25,550 bases of DNA from a virus, in the IMG/VR virus record IMGVR_UViG_3300022890_000095, positions 1 through 25,550 of that record; one strand, written 5' to 3'. Below the pieces are notes generated by a model that saw nothing but the letters and a program-made list of their open reading frames with translations, searched no databases and was not told the DNA's origin. The first letter of the stretch is position 1; each line of letters starts with the position of its first letter. The position numbers were made by a program, and so were the translations under genes. Shown in pieces: positions 1-7,099 of the stretch.

Positions 1-334
1 CCGTGTATTGTAGTTCAGCCCGTTTAGTGTCTATATTACTTTTGGAAAGGGTACGTTGTAAGCCGTATTCCTCATTTAATGATTTAACTGCATTCCTTAA
101 TGTTATTTCACCAAGGGCAAGGGAAACAGCATCAATATCACCTTTTAATTCTTTAAGGTGTTGCCTTTCGTCACCTGTGTAACCTCCTTCAGCATAAAAG
201 GTACGGTATAATTCAAATAGGGATTCCGTGTATTGTAGTTCAGCCCGTTTAGTGTCTATATTACTTTTGGAAAGGGTACGTTGTAAGCCGTATTCCTCAT
301 TTAATGATTTAACTGCATTCCTTAATGTTATTTC
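1..334. repeat. 225-bp-period direct repeat in the tape measure gene
   Basis: Bases 1-109 are identical to bases 226-334 with no mismatch. The offset is 225 bp, exactly 75 codons, so the tape measure frame is kept. The unit reads as charged, probably coiled-coil helix (for example EITLRNAVKSLNEEYGLQRT). Because the left copy meets the window edge, the repeat may be longer or may continue with more units. Confidence 0.9.
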
Positions 335-1939
335 GCTTTTTACTGCCTTTTCTTTTAGGTCTGTAATATCCTTTAGACCATCCTCTAAATCAGCATCCTC
401 CGTTGTCATTATTGTTTTCCTTATATCGGCAACCATACCATCAAACAGTTTGGAAACATCCTTCTTTTTCCCTTCCAACTGGTTGTACTCTGAAATTAGG
501 TTATCTATTTCCTGCCCAAAGGTTCTGAATGAAGTGGTTACCCTTCCAAAATCATCCACTTCCTGTGAAAACCCTGAAGAACCTAATTTTTCCAAATCAA
601 AACCTGCTTTTACAAGCCTGCTTCTTACATCTAATTGGGCTGTAGTTATATCCACAACGGCCTGTTCTTTTAACCTTATGGCAATAGAATTAATTAACCC
701 ATCGTTAACCAATTTTTGGGCTTTTTCAATATCCTTCAAAGTTGATTTTTCCGTTAATAGGTTTGGCAAATATTCGGAGTACCTTGAATTTATTTCATCT
801 ATGGCCCTTTTCCTATCCCCCATTGAAGCGTTTACCTTATTTAAAGCACCAAATAAAAACTCACTTCGGGCAAGGGTTTTATTAATGGTTTCATTAAACT
901 TTTCTTGGTGTTTTATGGCATCCGAAGTATTAGAAGTAAACAATACCACGGCAGCACCAAGGGCAACCACTGCGGCCACTGCCAATAAAACAGGGTTTGC
1001 CAATAGGAAAGTAAAGGCAGTCCCTAATGATTTCACCACCGTTACAAGTGGGCTAAACATAGAAAGCAATTTACCCCCTACATAAAGAAGCGGGCCAATG
1101 GCTGCCGCCACACCAGCAATACCTAATATCCATTTCTTGGTACTTTCGTCCATATTCTTTAAAGCTGACATCCATTCGTTTACCCTTTTAATCATGGGGG
1201 TAAAAATAGGAAGTAATAATTGCCCAAAGGTTGTGGCCACCTCTTTAATGGATTCCGTAAATATCCTCATTTGGTTGGCTGCCCCTGCTTGTGTACGTAG
1301 GAAATCCCCTTGACTATTTTTGGTTACAGATAACACAAAGTTGTATCTTAACTGCACCTTTTCGGCTTGGGACATACTTTCCACCGTTTTATCAATACCC
1401 TCCGAAAGGGCAAAGGCCTTTAGATTAGCCTGTGTCATTATAATACCAAGGGTTTTCAGTGATTCTGTTTCCCCCGTGAAAATACCTTTTAGGGCTGAGG
1501 ACACTTGGTCAACCCCAATATTCTTAAAGGAAGCCATATCAGCGGCAAGACCTACAAGGGATTTGGACATATTTGCTGCATTCCCCTGAGCAAACCCCAT
1601 ACTGGTGGCCATATCCCCAAACAAAGAAACCATATCCAAGGCAGTAACCTGAGCCAAACCAAAAGTTTCCAAGGTGGTTTTACCCCATTCCTTTATAATA
1701 TTGGAACTATCCCCAAAGGCAACATCCACTTTGTTTATAGCCTCTTCCATATCAGAACCCGTTTTAAATGCTGCGGCCCCTGCGGCTAATAATGGGAGGG
1801 TGATAAATAAGGACATTGTTTTGCCCATCTTTTGCATGGTTTCCCCTGTCTTTTTCATTCGTTGCTCCGCTGAAGCTAATCCAGCATTGAATTTCTTCAT
1901 GTCAACTCCAAGGGATACAAGTAATTTTCCTAATAACAT
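1..1939 (-). CDS. Tail tape measure protein, N-terminal part (partial)
   Basis: This is the scaffold that sets tail length; it fills the growing tail tube and helps pass DNA at infection. The frame is open from the ATG at 1939 to the left window edge, giving 646 codons without a stop. The first residues (MLLGKLLVSLGVDMKKFNAG) and the following coiled-coil stretch are typical of TP901-1-type tape measures. Residues around 300-340 are hydrophobic and Ala/Val/Gly-rich, like the membrane-active segment of this family. Beyond that the protein is mostly charged helix. An AGAGG precedes the ATG by about 10 bases. It follows the tail chaperone pair, the expected order. The distal part contains a perfect direct repeat of 75 residues, described separately. 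The C-terminus is outside the window. Confidence 0.95.
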   Translation of the reverse strand, partial: MLLGKLLVSLGVDMKKFNAGLASAEQRMKKTGETMQKMGKTMSLFITLPLLAAGAAAFKTGSDMEEAINKVDVAFGDSSNIIKEWGKTTLETFGLAQVTALDMVSLFGDMATSMGFAQGNAANMSKSLVGLAADMASFKNIGVDQVSSALKGIFTGETESLKTLGIIMTQANLKAFALSEGIDKTVESMSQAEKVQLRYNFVLSVTKNSQGDFLRTQAGAANQMRIFTESIKEVATTFGQLLLPIFTPMIKRVNEWMSALKNMDESTKKWILGIAGVAAAIGPLLYVGGKLLSMFSPLVTVVKSLGTAFTFLLANPVLLAVAAVVALGAAVVLFTSNTSDAIKHQEKFNETINKTLARSEFLFGALNKVNASMGDRKRAIDEINSRYSEYLPNLLTEKSTLKDIEKAQKLVNDGLINSIAIRLKEQAVVDITTAQLDVRSRLVKAGFDLEKLGSSGFSQEVDDFGRVTTSFRTFGQEIDNLISEYNQLEGKKKDVSKLFDGMVADIRKTIMTTEDADLEDGLKDITDLKEKAVKSEITLRNAVKSLNEEYGLQRTLSKSNIDTKRAELQYTESLFELYRTFYAEGGYTGDERQHLKELKGDIDAVSLALGEITLRNAVKSLNEEYGLQRTLSKSNIDTKRAELQYT

Positions 1940-2043
1940 TTTTCGTTTGCCTCTATTTTATCGTTTGTACTGCGTTTTTACCTACTTTGGGTATATAGTT
2001 ACCCCTTTGCTTAGATAGTTAAGCACGGGGCAGGAAAAGGGGG

Positions 2044-2514
2044 TTACTTGGGGGCTTTTCTTCTCTTCATCTTTTGTTCTTTATTTTTTTCTGTTCTCCC
2101 TACACTTTGCAGGACTTTTTTCATTTGTTCTACTGTTTGCTTTTCCTCTTTATCCCAACTCAATTTAAAAGCGTCTTTCATTGTTTCAGGCATTGGTTTC
2201 AATCCTGGTGTTAACCTCATATGGTAAAAAACTCTTGCCCTTGTGGTTTCCCACATTGTTTGAACAACTATATCCAAACTTGCTGCCTGCCTTTCATTAT
2301 AATCTTCCATTGCATAATGGAACTCCGCAGGACTTAAATCGTAAAACTCATCGGGTGTTACCCCCAAACATGAAAGGGCAACCCCTGCGAGCTTATTAAA
2401 GTTTATGGCTTCTCTTTTTCTTTTTCGGGTGGTATTACTGGTTCTGCCACTTGGGGGGTCATTCCCCCGTTCTGGAAAAAATCCGTTAAAGCCTCCATAA
2501 AACCTTTCAAACAA
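2044..2514 (-). CDS. Tail assembly chaperone, downstream (T) frame, expressed by frameshift
   Basis: This frame overlaps the end of the upstream chaperone gene and lies in its -1 frame, the arrangement of lambda gpG/gpGT. The ATG at 2514 has no convincing ribosome binding site. The residues before about 2427 merely read the upstream gene out of frame (low complexity, Gly/Phe/Arg), so I infer that ribosomes enter by slipping near 2412-2426. The protein would then be the upstream 118 residues plus about 125 from here. The recognisable part (residues from INFNKLAG) contains a motif like TPDEFYDLSPAEFHYAMEDY, typical of phage tail chaperone T domains, and a basic tail. The GT form recruits the tape measure protein and tail tube subunits during assembly. 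Confidence 0.8.
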   Translation of the reverse strand: MFERFYGGFNGFFPERGNDPPSGRTSNTTRKRKREAINFNKLAGVALSCLGVTPDEFYDLSPAEFHYAMEDYNERQAASLDIVVQTMWETTRARVFYHMRLTPGLKPMPETMKDAFKLSWDKEEKQTVEQMKKVLQSVGRTEKNKEQKMKRRKAPK

Positions 2515-2759
2515 TCATCCAAGATAAATTCCACTTCTGTTCTTTCAATAGTAAACTCCTTACCCTCTTTTTTATGCCCCAACTTTAGGGAATAAAATAA
2601 AATAGGTTCTAACATTTCCAAATCGCCTGAAAAAATATCCTCCATGCTTATTTCTTTTTTGGAACCTTTTTTAACTTCAATGGCTGTATGTTTTAAAGCA
2701 TAATACCCCACTTTAATTGGTAACTCTTTTTCCTCGTATGTAATATGTAATACTGACAT
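2403..2759 (-). CDS. Tail assembly chaperone, upstream (G) frame
   Basis: A 118-residue acidic/basic protein placed between the tail tube gene and the tape measure gene, the invariant place of the tail assembly chaperone in siphoviruses. It starts MSVLHITYEEKELPIKVGYY and ends PPEKEKEKP. The final codons run through two consecutive AAAAAG stretches before TAA, which provides a slippage site into the following frame. I assign the role mostly from position and the frameshift architecture; the sequence itself is not strongly conserved in such proteins. It would act in the cytoplasm, keep the tape measure protein soluble, and not be part of the finished virion. Confidence 0.8.
   Translation of the reverse strand: MSVLHITYEEKELPIKVGYYALKHTAIEVKKGSKKEISMEDIFSGDLEMLEPILFYSLKLGHKKEGKEFTIERTEVEFILDDCLKGFMEALTDFFQNGGMTPQVAEPVIPPEKEKEKP
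2412..2426 (-). promoter_or_regulatory. Probable -1 ribosomal frameshift site (GAAAAAGAAAAAGAG)
   Basis: In the upstream frame the codons are GAA AAA GAA AAA GAG AAG CCA TAA. Two A AAA G tracts allow the P-site lysine tRNA to re-pair one base back. The downstream frame is exactly -1 and stays open to 2044. It is not a perfect X XXY YYZ heptamer; it resembles the simpler A AAA G sites of some insertion elements. Confidence 0.6.
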
Positions 2760-2799
2760 AATTTTATAAATTTATTTAATTAATAAATAAGTTGTTTAA

Positions 2800-3216
2800 T
2801 TAAGATAGATTAAGTTCCGTTATTCCTGAAACTTTGATAGTTACGTTTGCCGTAATCTTATCATCCAAAGGAACCTCCAAAGGTAACCCAGTTACAAGCC
2901 CACTAAATTCAAATGTAGTGGCTGCCGAATCTGGTAATACTATTTGATACTGTTGAAGGTCATCATCTTCAAAGTCATCATTCATGATTTCATAGGCTGC
3001 GGCTGTAAAGTTCATATTTAAACTTACTTCCCCACCATCACGAAGGCTTCCGATAAATTCCCTATACCCACCTGTACTGTCAAAAGACGTTACGTCAATT
3101 GTTTCCCTGCTTTTACTTGGGCCTGAAATATTACTTACTTCTGCGAGGGCCACCCATGCTGAACCGCTATAACGATTAAACGCTGCTCCAATTCCACTTA
3201 CTGCTGTACTTGCCAT
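2800..3216 (-). CDS. Major tail tube protein
   Basis: A 138-residue protein with the layout of TP901-1/lambda gpV-like tail tube subunits. It has an N-terminal segment rich in small residues, a conserved SRETIDVTSFDSTGGYREFI stretch near residues 36-55 (the usual tube-protein pattern of T-x-D-V-T-S-x-D followed by a Gly-rich loop), and a C-terminal beta-rich domain ending in KITANVTIKVSGI. It polymerises as stacked hexameric rings around the tape measure protein. The ATG is preceded by AGGAGAAAG, a strong ribosome binding site as expected for an abundant virion protein. It lies just upstream of the tail chaperone genes. Confidence 0.88.
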   Translation of the reverse strand: MASTAVSGIGAAFNRYSGSAWVALAEVSNISGPSKSRETIDVTSFDSTGGYREFIGSLRDGGEVSLNMNFTAAAYEIMNDDFEDDDLQQYQIVLPDSAATTFEFSGLVTGLPLEVPLDDKITANVTIKVSGITELNLS

Positions 3217-3255
3217 TTTTACTTTCTCCTATTTTTTAGTTATTAATTATTGTTT

Positions 3256-3690
3256 TTATAAAGATGGGTTTGCAGGGATAGCATTATCCCTTTTTGCCCG
3301 AAAATTCATTGTATATATTATTTCCCCTTTATTATCCTTTTCTGTACCCCCTGGGTCTGTGACTTTCATTGGCCCATTCATAAGTAATATGAATAAATAC
3401 CAAGTGTCATTCCACAGTTGGTTTGTAAATAGGTGTAGGGCTTTTATTATTTTTTGATTGATTTCATTTACATCTAAGTAATTAACCCCCCTTACCATTA
3501 TTTGTACACTATCCTCAAAGAGGCTTGTTTTGTCCAAGGTATTATCAGGGGCTGCTCCACCTGTTTCATAAATACATACACTAATAACAGGTTTTGTGGG
3601 CATATTGTTTATATATAAACTTGTACCCAGTACCAATTCACTTATTTCAGTAGTTAGTATTTCTGCAATATCTTTTCCTATTGGGTTCAT
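3256..3690 (-). CDS. Tail terminator / minor capsid-type tail completion protein
   Basis: A 144-residue protein starting MNPIGKDIAEILTTE, with a central YETGG and a beta-strand-rich C-terminal half. This pattern (short helical start, a segment giving the paired subunit strands, VQIMVRG in the middle) fits the phage minor capsid/tail terminator proteins that cap the tail tube and join it to the head. The gene is translationally coupled to the HK97 gp10-like gene upstream by an ATGA overlap and is followed by the tail tube gene, the usual order. Assignment rests on order plus overall resemblance, without a decisive motif. Confidence 0.7.
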   Translation of the reverse strand: MNPIGKDIAEILTTEISELVLGTSLYINNMPTKPVISVCIYETGGAAPDNTLDKTSLFEDSVQIMVRGVNYLDVNEINQKIIKALHLFTNQLWNDTWYLFILLMNGPMKVTDPGGTEKDNKGEIIYTMNFRAKRDNAIPANPSL

Positions 3691-4193
3691 ATTTTTGCGT
3701 GTTTTGCAATAGTGGCCAATATGGCTCCCCTATTCCTGTTTAAACTTTCCTCAAACCATTTTGCCCCTGAGCCTGGTCTGCTCCATTTAATTGTCTTGCC
3801 TGCCGTTTTTGGGCCATACCCCATTTCATGTACAGCCATAGCATAAAAAGCTGTGTAACCCATTATTAGGGTGGGTTGTCTTTGTTGCTGTACAAAGGTT
3901 TTGGCCTCCTCCGTGGTTTGGCTGTGTTCCGTAGTTAGTTTACCACTATCATCCCCACTAAAGCCCCTGCCACCTTTGTCCGTCATGGTTGCTGTGGTTA
4001 TAAACAAGGAGTGTTGTAAATTCCTATCCTTTACAGGGGTTTTGGGATTGCCTTTATCAACATCACGTTTCACAATAATAGCGGCATCGATAAGGCCTGC
4101 AAAGGTTTTACCTCGCATTTTAATTACTTCCTTATTCATATTGGAAATAACCTTTTCTAAACCAGTTACCGTTACCATTGATGTTCCTGCCAT
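3687..4193 (-). CDS. HK97 gp10-like tail completion / head-tail joining protein
   Basis: A 168-residue protein with the features of the HK97 gp10-like family. The N-terminus reads VTGLEKVISNMNKEV. A helical segment follows with a P-K-T-P-V-K-D-R-N-L-Q-H-S motif (family pattern: P.dTG.Lr.S) near residues 50-63. A late segment, AFYAMAVHEMGYGPKTAG near residues 113-130, matches the usual Y-A-x-x-x-E-x-G motif. These proteins complete the tail end that meets the connector. The start overlaps the stop of the previous gene in a TAATG junction, and its own end overlaps the next start as ATGA, so these genes are probably translated in a coupled chain. Confidence 0.82.
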   Translation of the reverse strand: MAGTSMVTVTGLEKVISNMNKEVIKMRGKTFAGLIDAAIIVKRDVDKGNPKTPVKDRNLQHSLFITTATMTDKGGRGFSGDDSGKLTTEHSQTTEEAKTFVQQQRQPTLIMGYTAFYAMAVHEMGYGPKTAGKTIKWSRPGSGAKWFEESLNRNRGAILATIAKHAKI

Positions 4194-4555
4194 TATAGTA
4201 TTACCCCCTTTACAAATTTGGTGGTACTTTTAAACAATGGGGTGGTGCTTACCTTTTTAATAGGATATGCCTTTGCCACTAACATTGGATTTGCCTTTTC
4301 GGCTGTGGTTAACCCTGTAAGGCTTCCCAACCATAGCCAACTTCCCTCCACAAGGGTTTCATTGGTAAGTATTTGGGCTGAAGATATTAACTCCTCCCCT
4401 GTTCTACTTATATACTTTTCCGCAATATCATCCCAACGGCATAATATTTCCACGGGGGCATCATAGGTATAACCTCCCGTGCCATCATTAACAGGGTTGG
4501 CCCAATATACTGCCGTTTGCACGGACACTTTGTCTATAAATTCAAGTAATCCCAT
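4193..4555 (-). CDS. Head closure (stopper) protein
   Basis: A 120-residue protein. The sequence FIDKVSVQTAVYWANPVNDGTGGYTYDAPVEILCRWDD is typical of small beta-barrel head-closure proteins of the SPP1 gp16/HK97 gp7-like group, which plug the connector once DNA is packaged. These carry a W-D pair after a strand, followed by an exposed loop and a C-terminal strand set. It sits between the adaptor gene and the gp10-like gene, its usual location. It ends in a TAATG overlap with the next start. The family is weakly conserved, so order carries much of the call. Confidence 0.75.
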   Translation of the reverse strand: MGLLEFIDKVSVQTAVYWANPVNDGTGGYTYDAPVEILCRWDDIAEKYISRTGEELISSAQILTNETLVEGSWLWLGSLTGLTTAEKANPMLVAKAYPIKKVSTTPLFKSTTKFVKGVIL

Positions 4556-4556
4556 T

Positions 4557-4916
4557 TTATAATGCTTGTATTGATATTGGTTTGTTTCCGTCAGCTAAGG
4601 TGTCCAAAGTTCCCGTGCTGTCTAATTCTATGGCTGTTTGGCCGTACATGGTTTGTTTAAGCCCTTTGGCAAACTCCCCTACATATTCCACTTTGGCACT
4701 TCCCGCCTCCTCTTTACGGGCCACCCTCTCAAAGGTCATTGCAATCATGTGGGCTGCAATCCACCTTTCAATATCTTTTAAGGTATATGCATCCAAGGTG
4801 GTGCTGCCTAAGTGATTAGTGACAAATAGGTTTGCCGAAAGAATAAAGGCATCCACCTGCCCTGTTAGGATAGTGGTGGATATTATTAATCGTACATCTG
4901 CTTCAGTTGTTCTCAT
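4557..4916 (-). CDS. Head-tail connector adaptor (DUF4054/gp15-like)
   Basis: I place the start at the ATG at 4916 (MRTTEADVRLIISTTI) because it follows AAAAAGGAAAATA, a good ribosome binding site, and overlaps the sulfotransferase gene by only 14 bases. The ATG at 4982 would overlap it by 80 bases. The 119-residue product is mostly helical. It begins with the T-x-A-D-V-R-x-I motif common in small connector adaptors, then a hydrophobic helix with AFILSANLFV, a D-I-E-R-W-I-A-A-H motif near residue 50, and a C-terminal segment rich in turns. Such proteins form the ring beneath the portal to which the head closure protein docks. It is the first clearly structural gene after the sugar/sulfate cassette. 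Confidence 0.8.
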   Translation of the reverse strand: MRTTEADVRLIISTTILTGQVDAFILSANLFVTNHLGSTTLDAYTLKDIERWIAAHMIAMTFERVARKEEAGSAKVEYVGEFAKGLKQTMYGQTAIELDSTGTLDTLADGNKPISIQAL

Positions 4917-5595
4917 TATTTTCCTTTTTAATTGATTTCCATAATTTAGGCTCAATGAAAGCCCGTAACTTTTCCGTGTCACACTCTATGCCAAGCGTTT
5001 TTAAAATAGCTTCCATCTGTTGATAATTCCCCTCAACCATTTTCTGCGGCCAAACTTCATAAACTAATGCCCCTGAATTTTTCAATTCATTAATCATATA
5101 AGCATACTGGCTTTCCCACCATGCCCAGCCTTCTTTTATTGTTTCTACACGGGTTTTCAGCCTTACCTCTTCACTATTAAAAGCGTCCATGTAACCTGTT
5201 TGCATACAGGAGTTGATAATATCCTGGGTTTCCCTTCTAACCACAATCCATATTGCCCCAGGGTACACCATATCCAGTAAGGGATTAATCAAAAGTAAAC
5301 GGCTGTCCTTATACATCCATTTCCCTGCTGCCATGTAATATCCCATTTTCTTTTTCCAGCGGGATCCCATTTCCTGGGTCACTGTGGAGGGGTGAAATAT
5401 AGGTAAAGGGTATTGCCCCTCTTTATCAATCCCACAAATAGTTAGAAACGGCTTCATTACCTTTTCCCGAATATCAATATCCTCATACATCTTATCCACC
5501 CTGCCAGTTAAGACCCCCGCCTGGGATAAAACCCCTGCGATTATGCTTGTCCCACTCCTGGGGCAACCTGTTATGAAAATTGGCCTTTGGTTCAT
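4903..5595 (-). CDS. Sulfotransferase-like protein
   Basis: A 230-residue soluble protein with the phosphosulfate-binding loop of PAPS-dependent sulfotransferases, FITGCPRSGTSIIAGVL at residues 7-23. It also has a second conserved region, WIVVRRETQDIINSC at residues 116-130, matching the 3'-phosphate-binding strand and helix (normally ..vRdP.d...S). It would move a sulfate group from PAPS onto a hydroxyl, probably on a sugar, since it ends an operon of glycosyltransferases. It overlaps the GT2 gene upstream by ATGA and the adaptor gene downstream by 14 bases. The acceptor cannot be read from the sequence. Some P-loop kinases share the G-x-x-R-S-G-T start, but the R-x-E/S region favours a sulfotransferase. 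Confidence 0.82.
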   Translation of the reverse strand: MNQRPIFITGCPRSGTSIIAGVLSQAGVLTGRVDKMYEDIDIREKVMKPFLTICGIDKEGQYPLPIFHPSTVTQEMGSRWKKKMGYYMAAGKWMYKDSRLLLINPLLDMVYPGAIWIVVRRETQDIINSCMQTGYMDAFNSEEVRLKTRVETIKEGWAWWESQYAYMINELKNSGALVYEVWPQKMVEGNYQQMEAILKTLGIECDTEKLRAFIEPKLWKSIKKENNENN

Positions 5596-6323
5596 AGGGT
5601 GTTTATTTTATTTTTTAATATTGTTTTTTGCCATACGTAAAACATATCAGGGGATTTTTTATTATACAGCCAACCGCAGGCTTTACCTACTTTGTAATGG
5701 CTGCCATGGCTTTTAATTAATCCCATTTCCCAAGCCTTTTCCCTTCTTTTTAATTTTTCCTCCTGCACCTCTACTGGTTTACAACTTCCGTACTCAAAAA
5801 TTACCCCAGTTTGTATAGGTTTTGGGTTTGGTATAATTATTCTGTCCGCTTCAATAGTCAACTCCCCAGAATATGCGCTGGATAACATCACTTTATTATT
5901 TACGTGTGCATACCTAAACGCCTTTTGAATAGGCAATGAAAATATATCTTCCTCTGTAGGTTTGAATGAATAGCATGTACTTTTTATTTGATTATACCCA
6001 ACGGAGGATAACAGTTCTATACCTTCCCTAATAGTGGTAAGGTAAGAGTGGAATAAATCAGGGGCAAACCAAAGAAACCAATCAGGTTTTATTTTATGAA
6101 TAGTTTTAATCATTTCCTCTTGTAACCAGGATAAATGAAATGCCCCTTGGGTGTTAAAACGGTGGGAGGGGATTTTCTGCTCTTGCAGCCATTCCCAGGT
6201 GCCGTCTGTACTACCATTATCTATTACGTATAACATATCACACCCCTGAGCCCTGTAATACTTGACAGCCTGCTCAATGTAGGGTAATTCATTATATACG
6301 AATGCTATGGCAAGGATTTTCAT
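5592..6323 (-). CDS. Glycosyltransferase family 2-like protein
   Basis: A 243-residue protein with a GT-A fold start: MKILAIAFVYNELPYIEQAV, then YVIDNGSTDGTWEWLQ at residues 32-47, the classic nucleotide-sugar-binding strand (D-N-G-S-x-D-G-T). The usual metal-binding DxD or DADE after the hydrophobic WFLWF strand is here A-P-D (residues 87-89), so one Asp is missing. That could mean altered metal use or loss of activity. A basic region near residue 192 (KLKRREKAW) and an H-G-S-H-Y motif near 207 follow, a pattern seen in the sub-group that modifies phage or capsular sugars. It is coupled by ATGA overlaps to genes on both sides. Confidence 0.8.
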   Translation of the reverse strand: MKILAIAFVYNELPYIEQAVKYYRAQGCDMLYVIDNGSTDGTWEWLQEQKIPSHRFNTQGAFHLSWLQEEMIKTIHKIKPDWFLWFAPDLFHSYLTTIREGIELLSSVGYNQIKSTCYSFKPTEEDIFSLPIQKAFRYAHVNNKVMLSSAYSGELTIEADRIIIPNPKPIQTGVIFEYGSCKPVEVQEEKLKRREKAWEMGLIKSHGSHYKVGKACGWLYNKKSPDMFYVWQKTILKNKINTL

Positions 6324-7099
6324 TTTAATAAAGTTTTAAGATAAAAACCGTTTTTTATTTCATGTACACAAGCCTCTTTCATAATATCTATCAGTTCCGT
6401 ATCCACGGTTCCTATTTTTGTGGATTCTTGTAATATTGCAGATTCAATATCAGCAAGGGTTTTCCAAGGGATTGTATTTGGGGTGGTTAATACATTTGTA
6501 ACCACGCGGATTCCTCGTAAACCCATCTCCAGTATAGAAGTTCCCCCTGCACAATATGTGGATAAGGCAAGCCCGATAAATGCCTGCTCATAATACTCTT
6601 CACATTTGCCTGCATACCATTCTTTTTGTTCAATAGTATAATCAGCCACAAGGATTTCAAAAGGGGTGTTCAGTTGCTTAATTATTTCAGCCCCATAATA
6701 TGCTGCATTCTTTTTATGAATGTAGGTGTACACCTTTTCCCCCGGGGGCTGCGGGGTATTGTTACTTAAAAAGGCCAGGGGCTTTATTAATTCACTGGTA
6801 ATATTAACATCCTTTAATACTGGTTGTATTTGTTCTTTTTCAGTAACGTGAATAATATTTGATTTTCTTAATGTAGGCAGCCATTCCCTTTTAATTCTTT
6901 TACTATCCAAACCGCACCAAATGATTACGGCAAGCCCTTTATGCCCCTGAATAATAGTAATATCCTCCTCTGTGTAGCATCCGTAGAATACCGCAGGGCT
7001 GTTCATATCTATATAAGGGCTTAATGAGAATAATCCCATAAAACCAAATGCCCCCAGGCCATTTGATTTTCTTCCCTGATGTATTATTATGTTTTCCAT
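6320..7099 (-). CDS. GT-B-fold glycosyltransferase-like protein
   Basis: A 259-residue protein. Residues 173-202 (FIGLALSTYCAGGTSILEMG and following) fit the donor-binding motif of GT-B glycosyltransferases, where a Gly-Gly-T/S then E-x-G/A pattern contacts the nucleotide sugar. The N-terminal 30-110 segment looks like the short Rossmann half of a compact GT-B enzyme and is paralogous to the last 80 residues of the upstream gene (both have G-C-[FY], an [IV]-x-W, then L-P-x-L and N-I-I-H). Start and upstream stop share a TAATG junction. The acceptor is unknown, and the protein is smaller than most GT-B enzymes (about 350-400 residues), so it may be a minimal form. Confidence 0.65.
   Translation of the reverse strand: MENIIIHQGRKSNGLGAFGFMGLFSLSPYIDMNSPAVFYGCYTEEDITIIQGHKGLAVIIWCGLDSKRIKREWLPTLRKSNIIHVTEKEQIQPVLKDVNITSELIKPLAFLSNNTPQPPGEKVYTYIHKKNAAYYGAEIIKQLNTPFEILVADYTIEQKEWYAGKCEEYYEQAFIGLALSTYCAGGTSILEMGLRGIRVVTNVLTTPNTIPWKTLADIESAILQESTKIGTVDTELIDIMKEACVHEIKNGFYLKTLLK

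Noticed and set aside
228-1085. Plus-strand 285-codon open frame
   Set aside because: It is the antisense of the tape measure frame, low in complexity and Ser/Phe-rich, with no ribosome binding site. All supported genes are on the minus strand.
2428-2514. Independent start of the T chaperone at ATG 2514
   Set aside because: There is no ribosome binding site, and the first 29 residues are just the upstream gene read out of frame.
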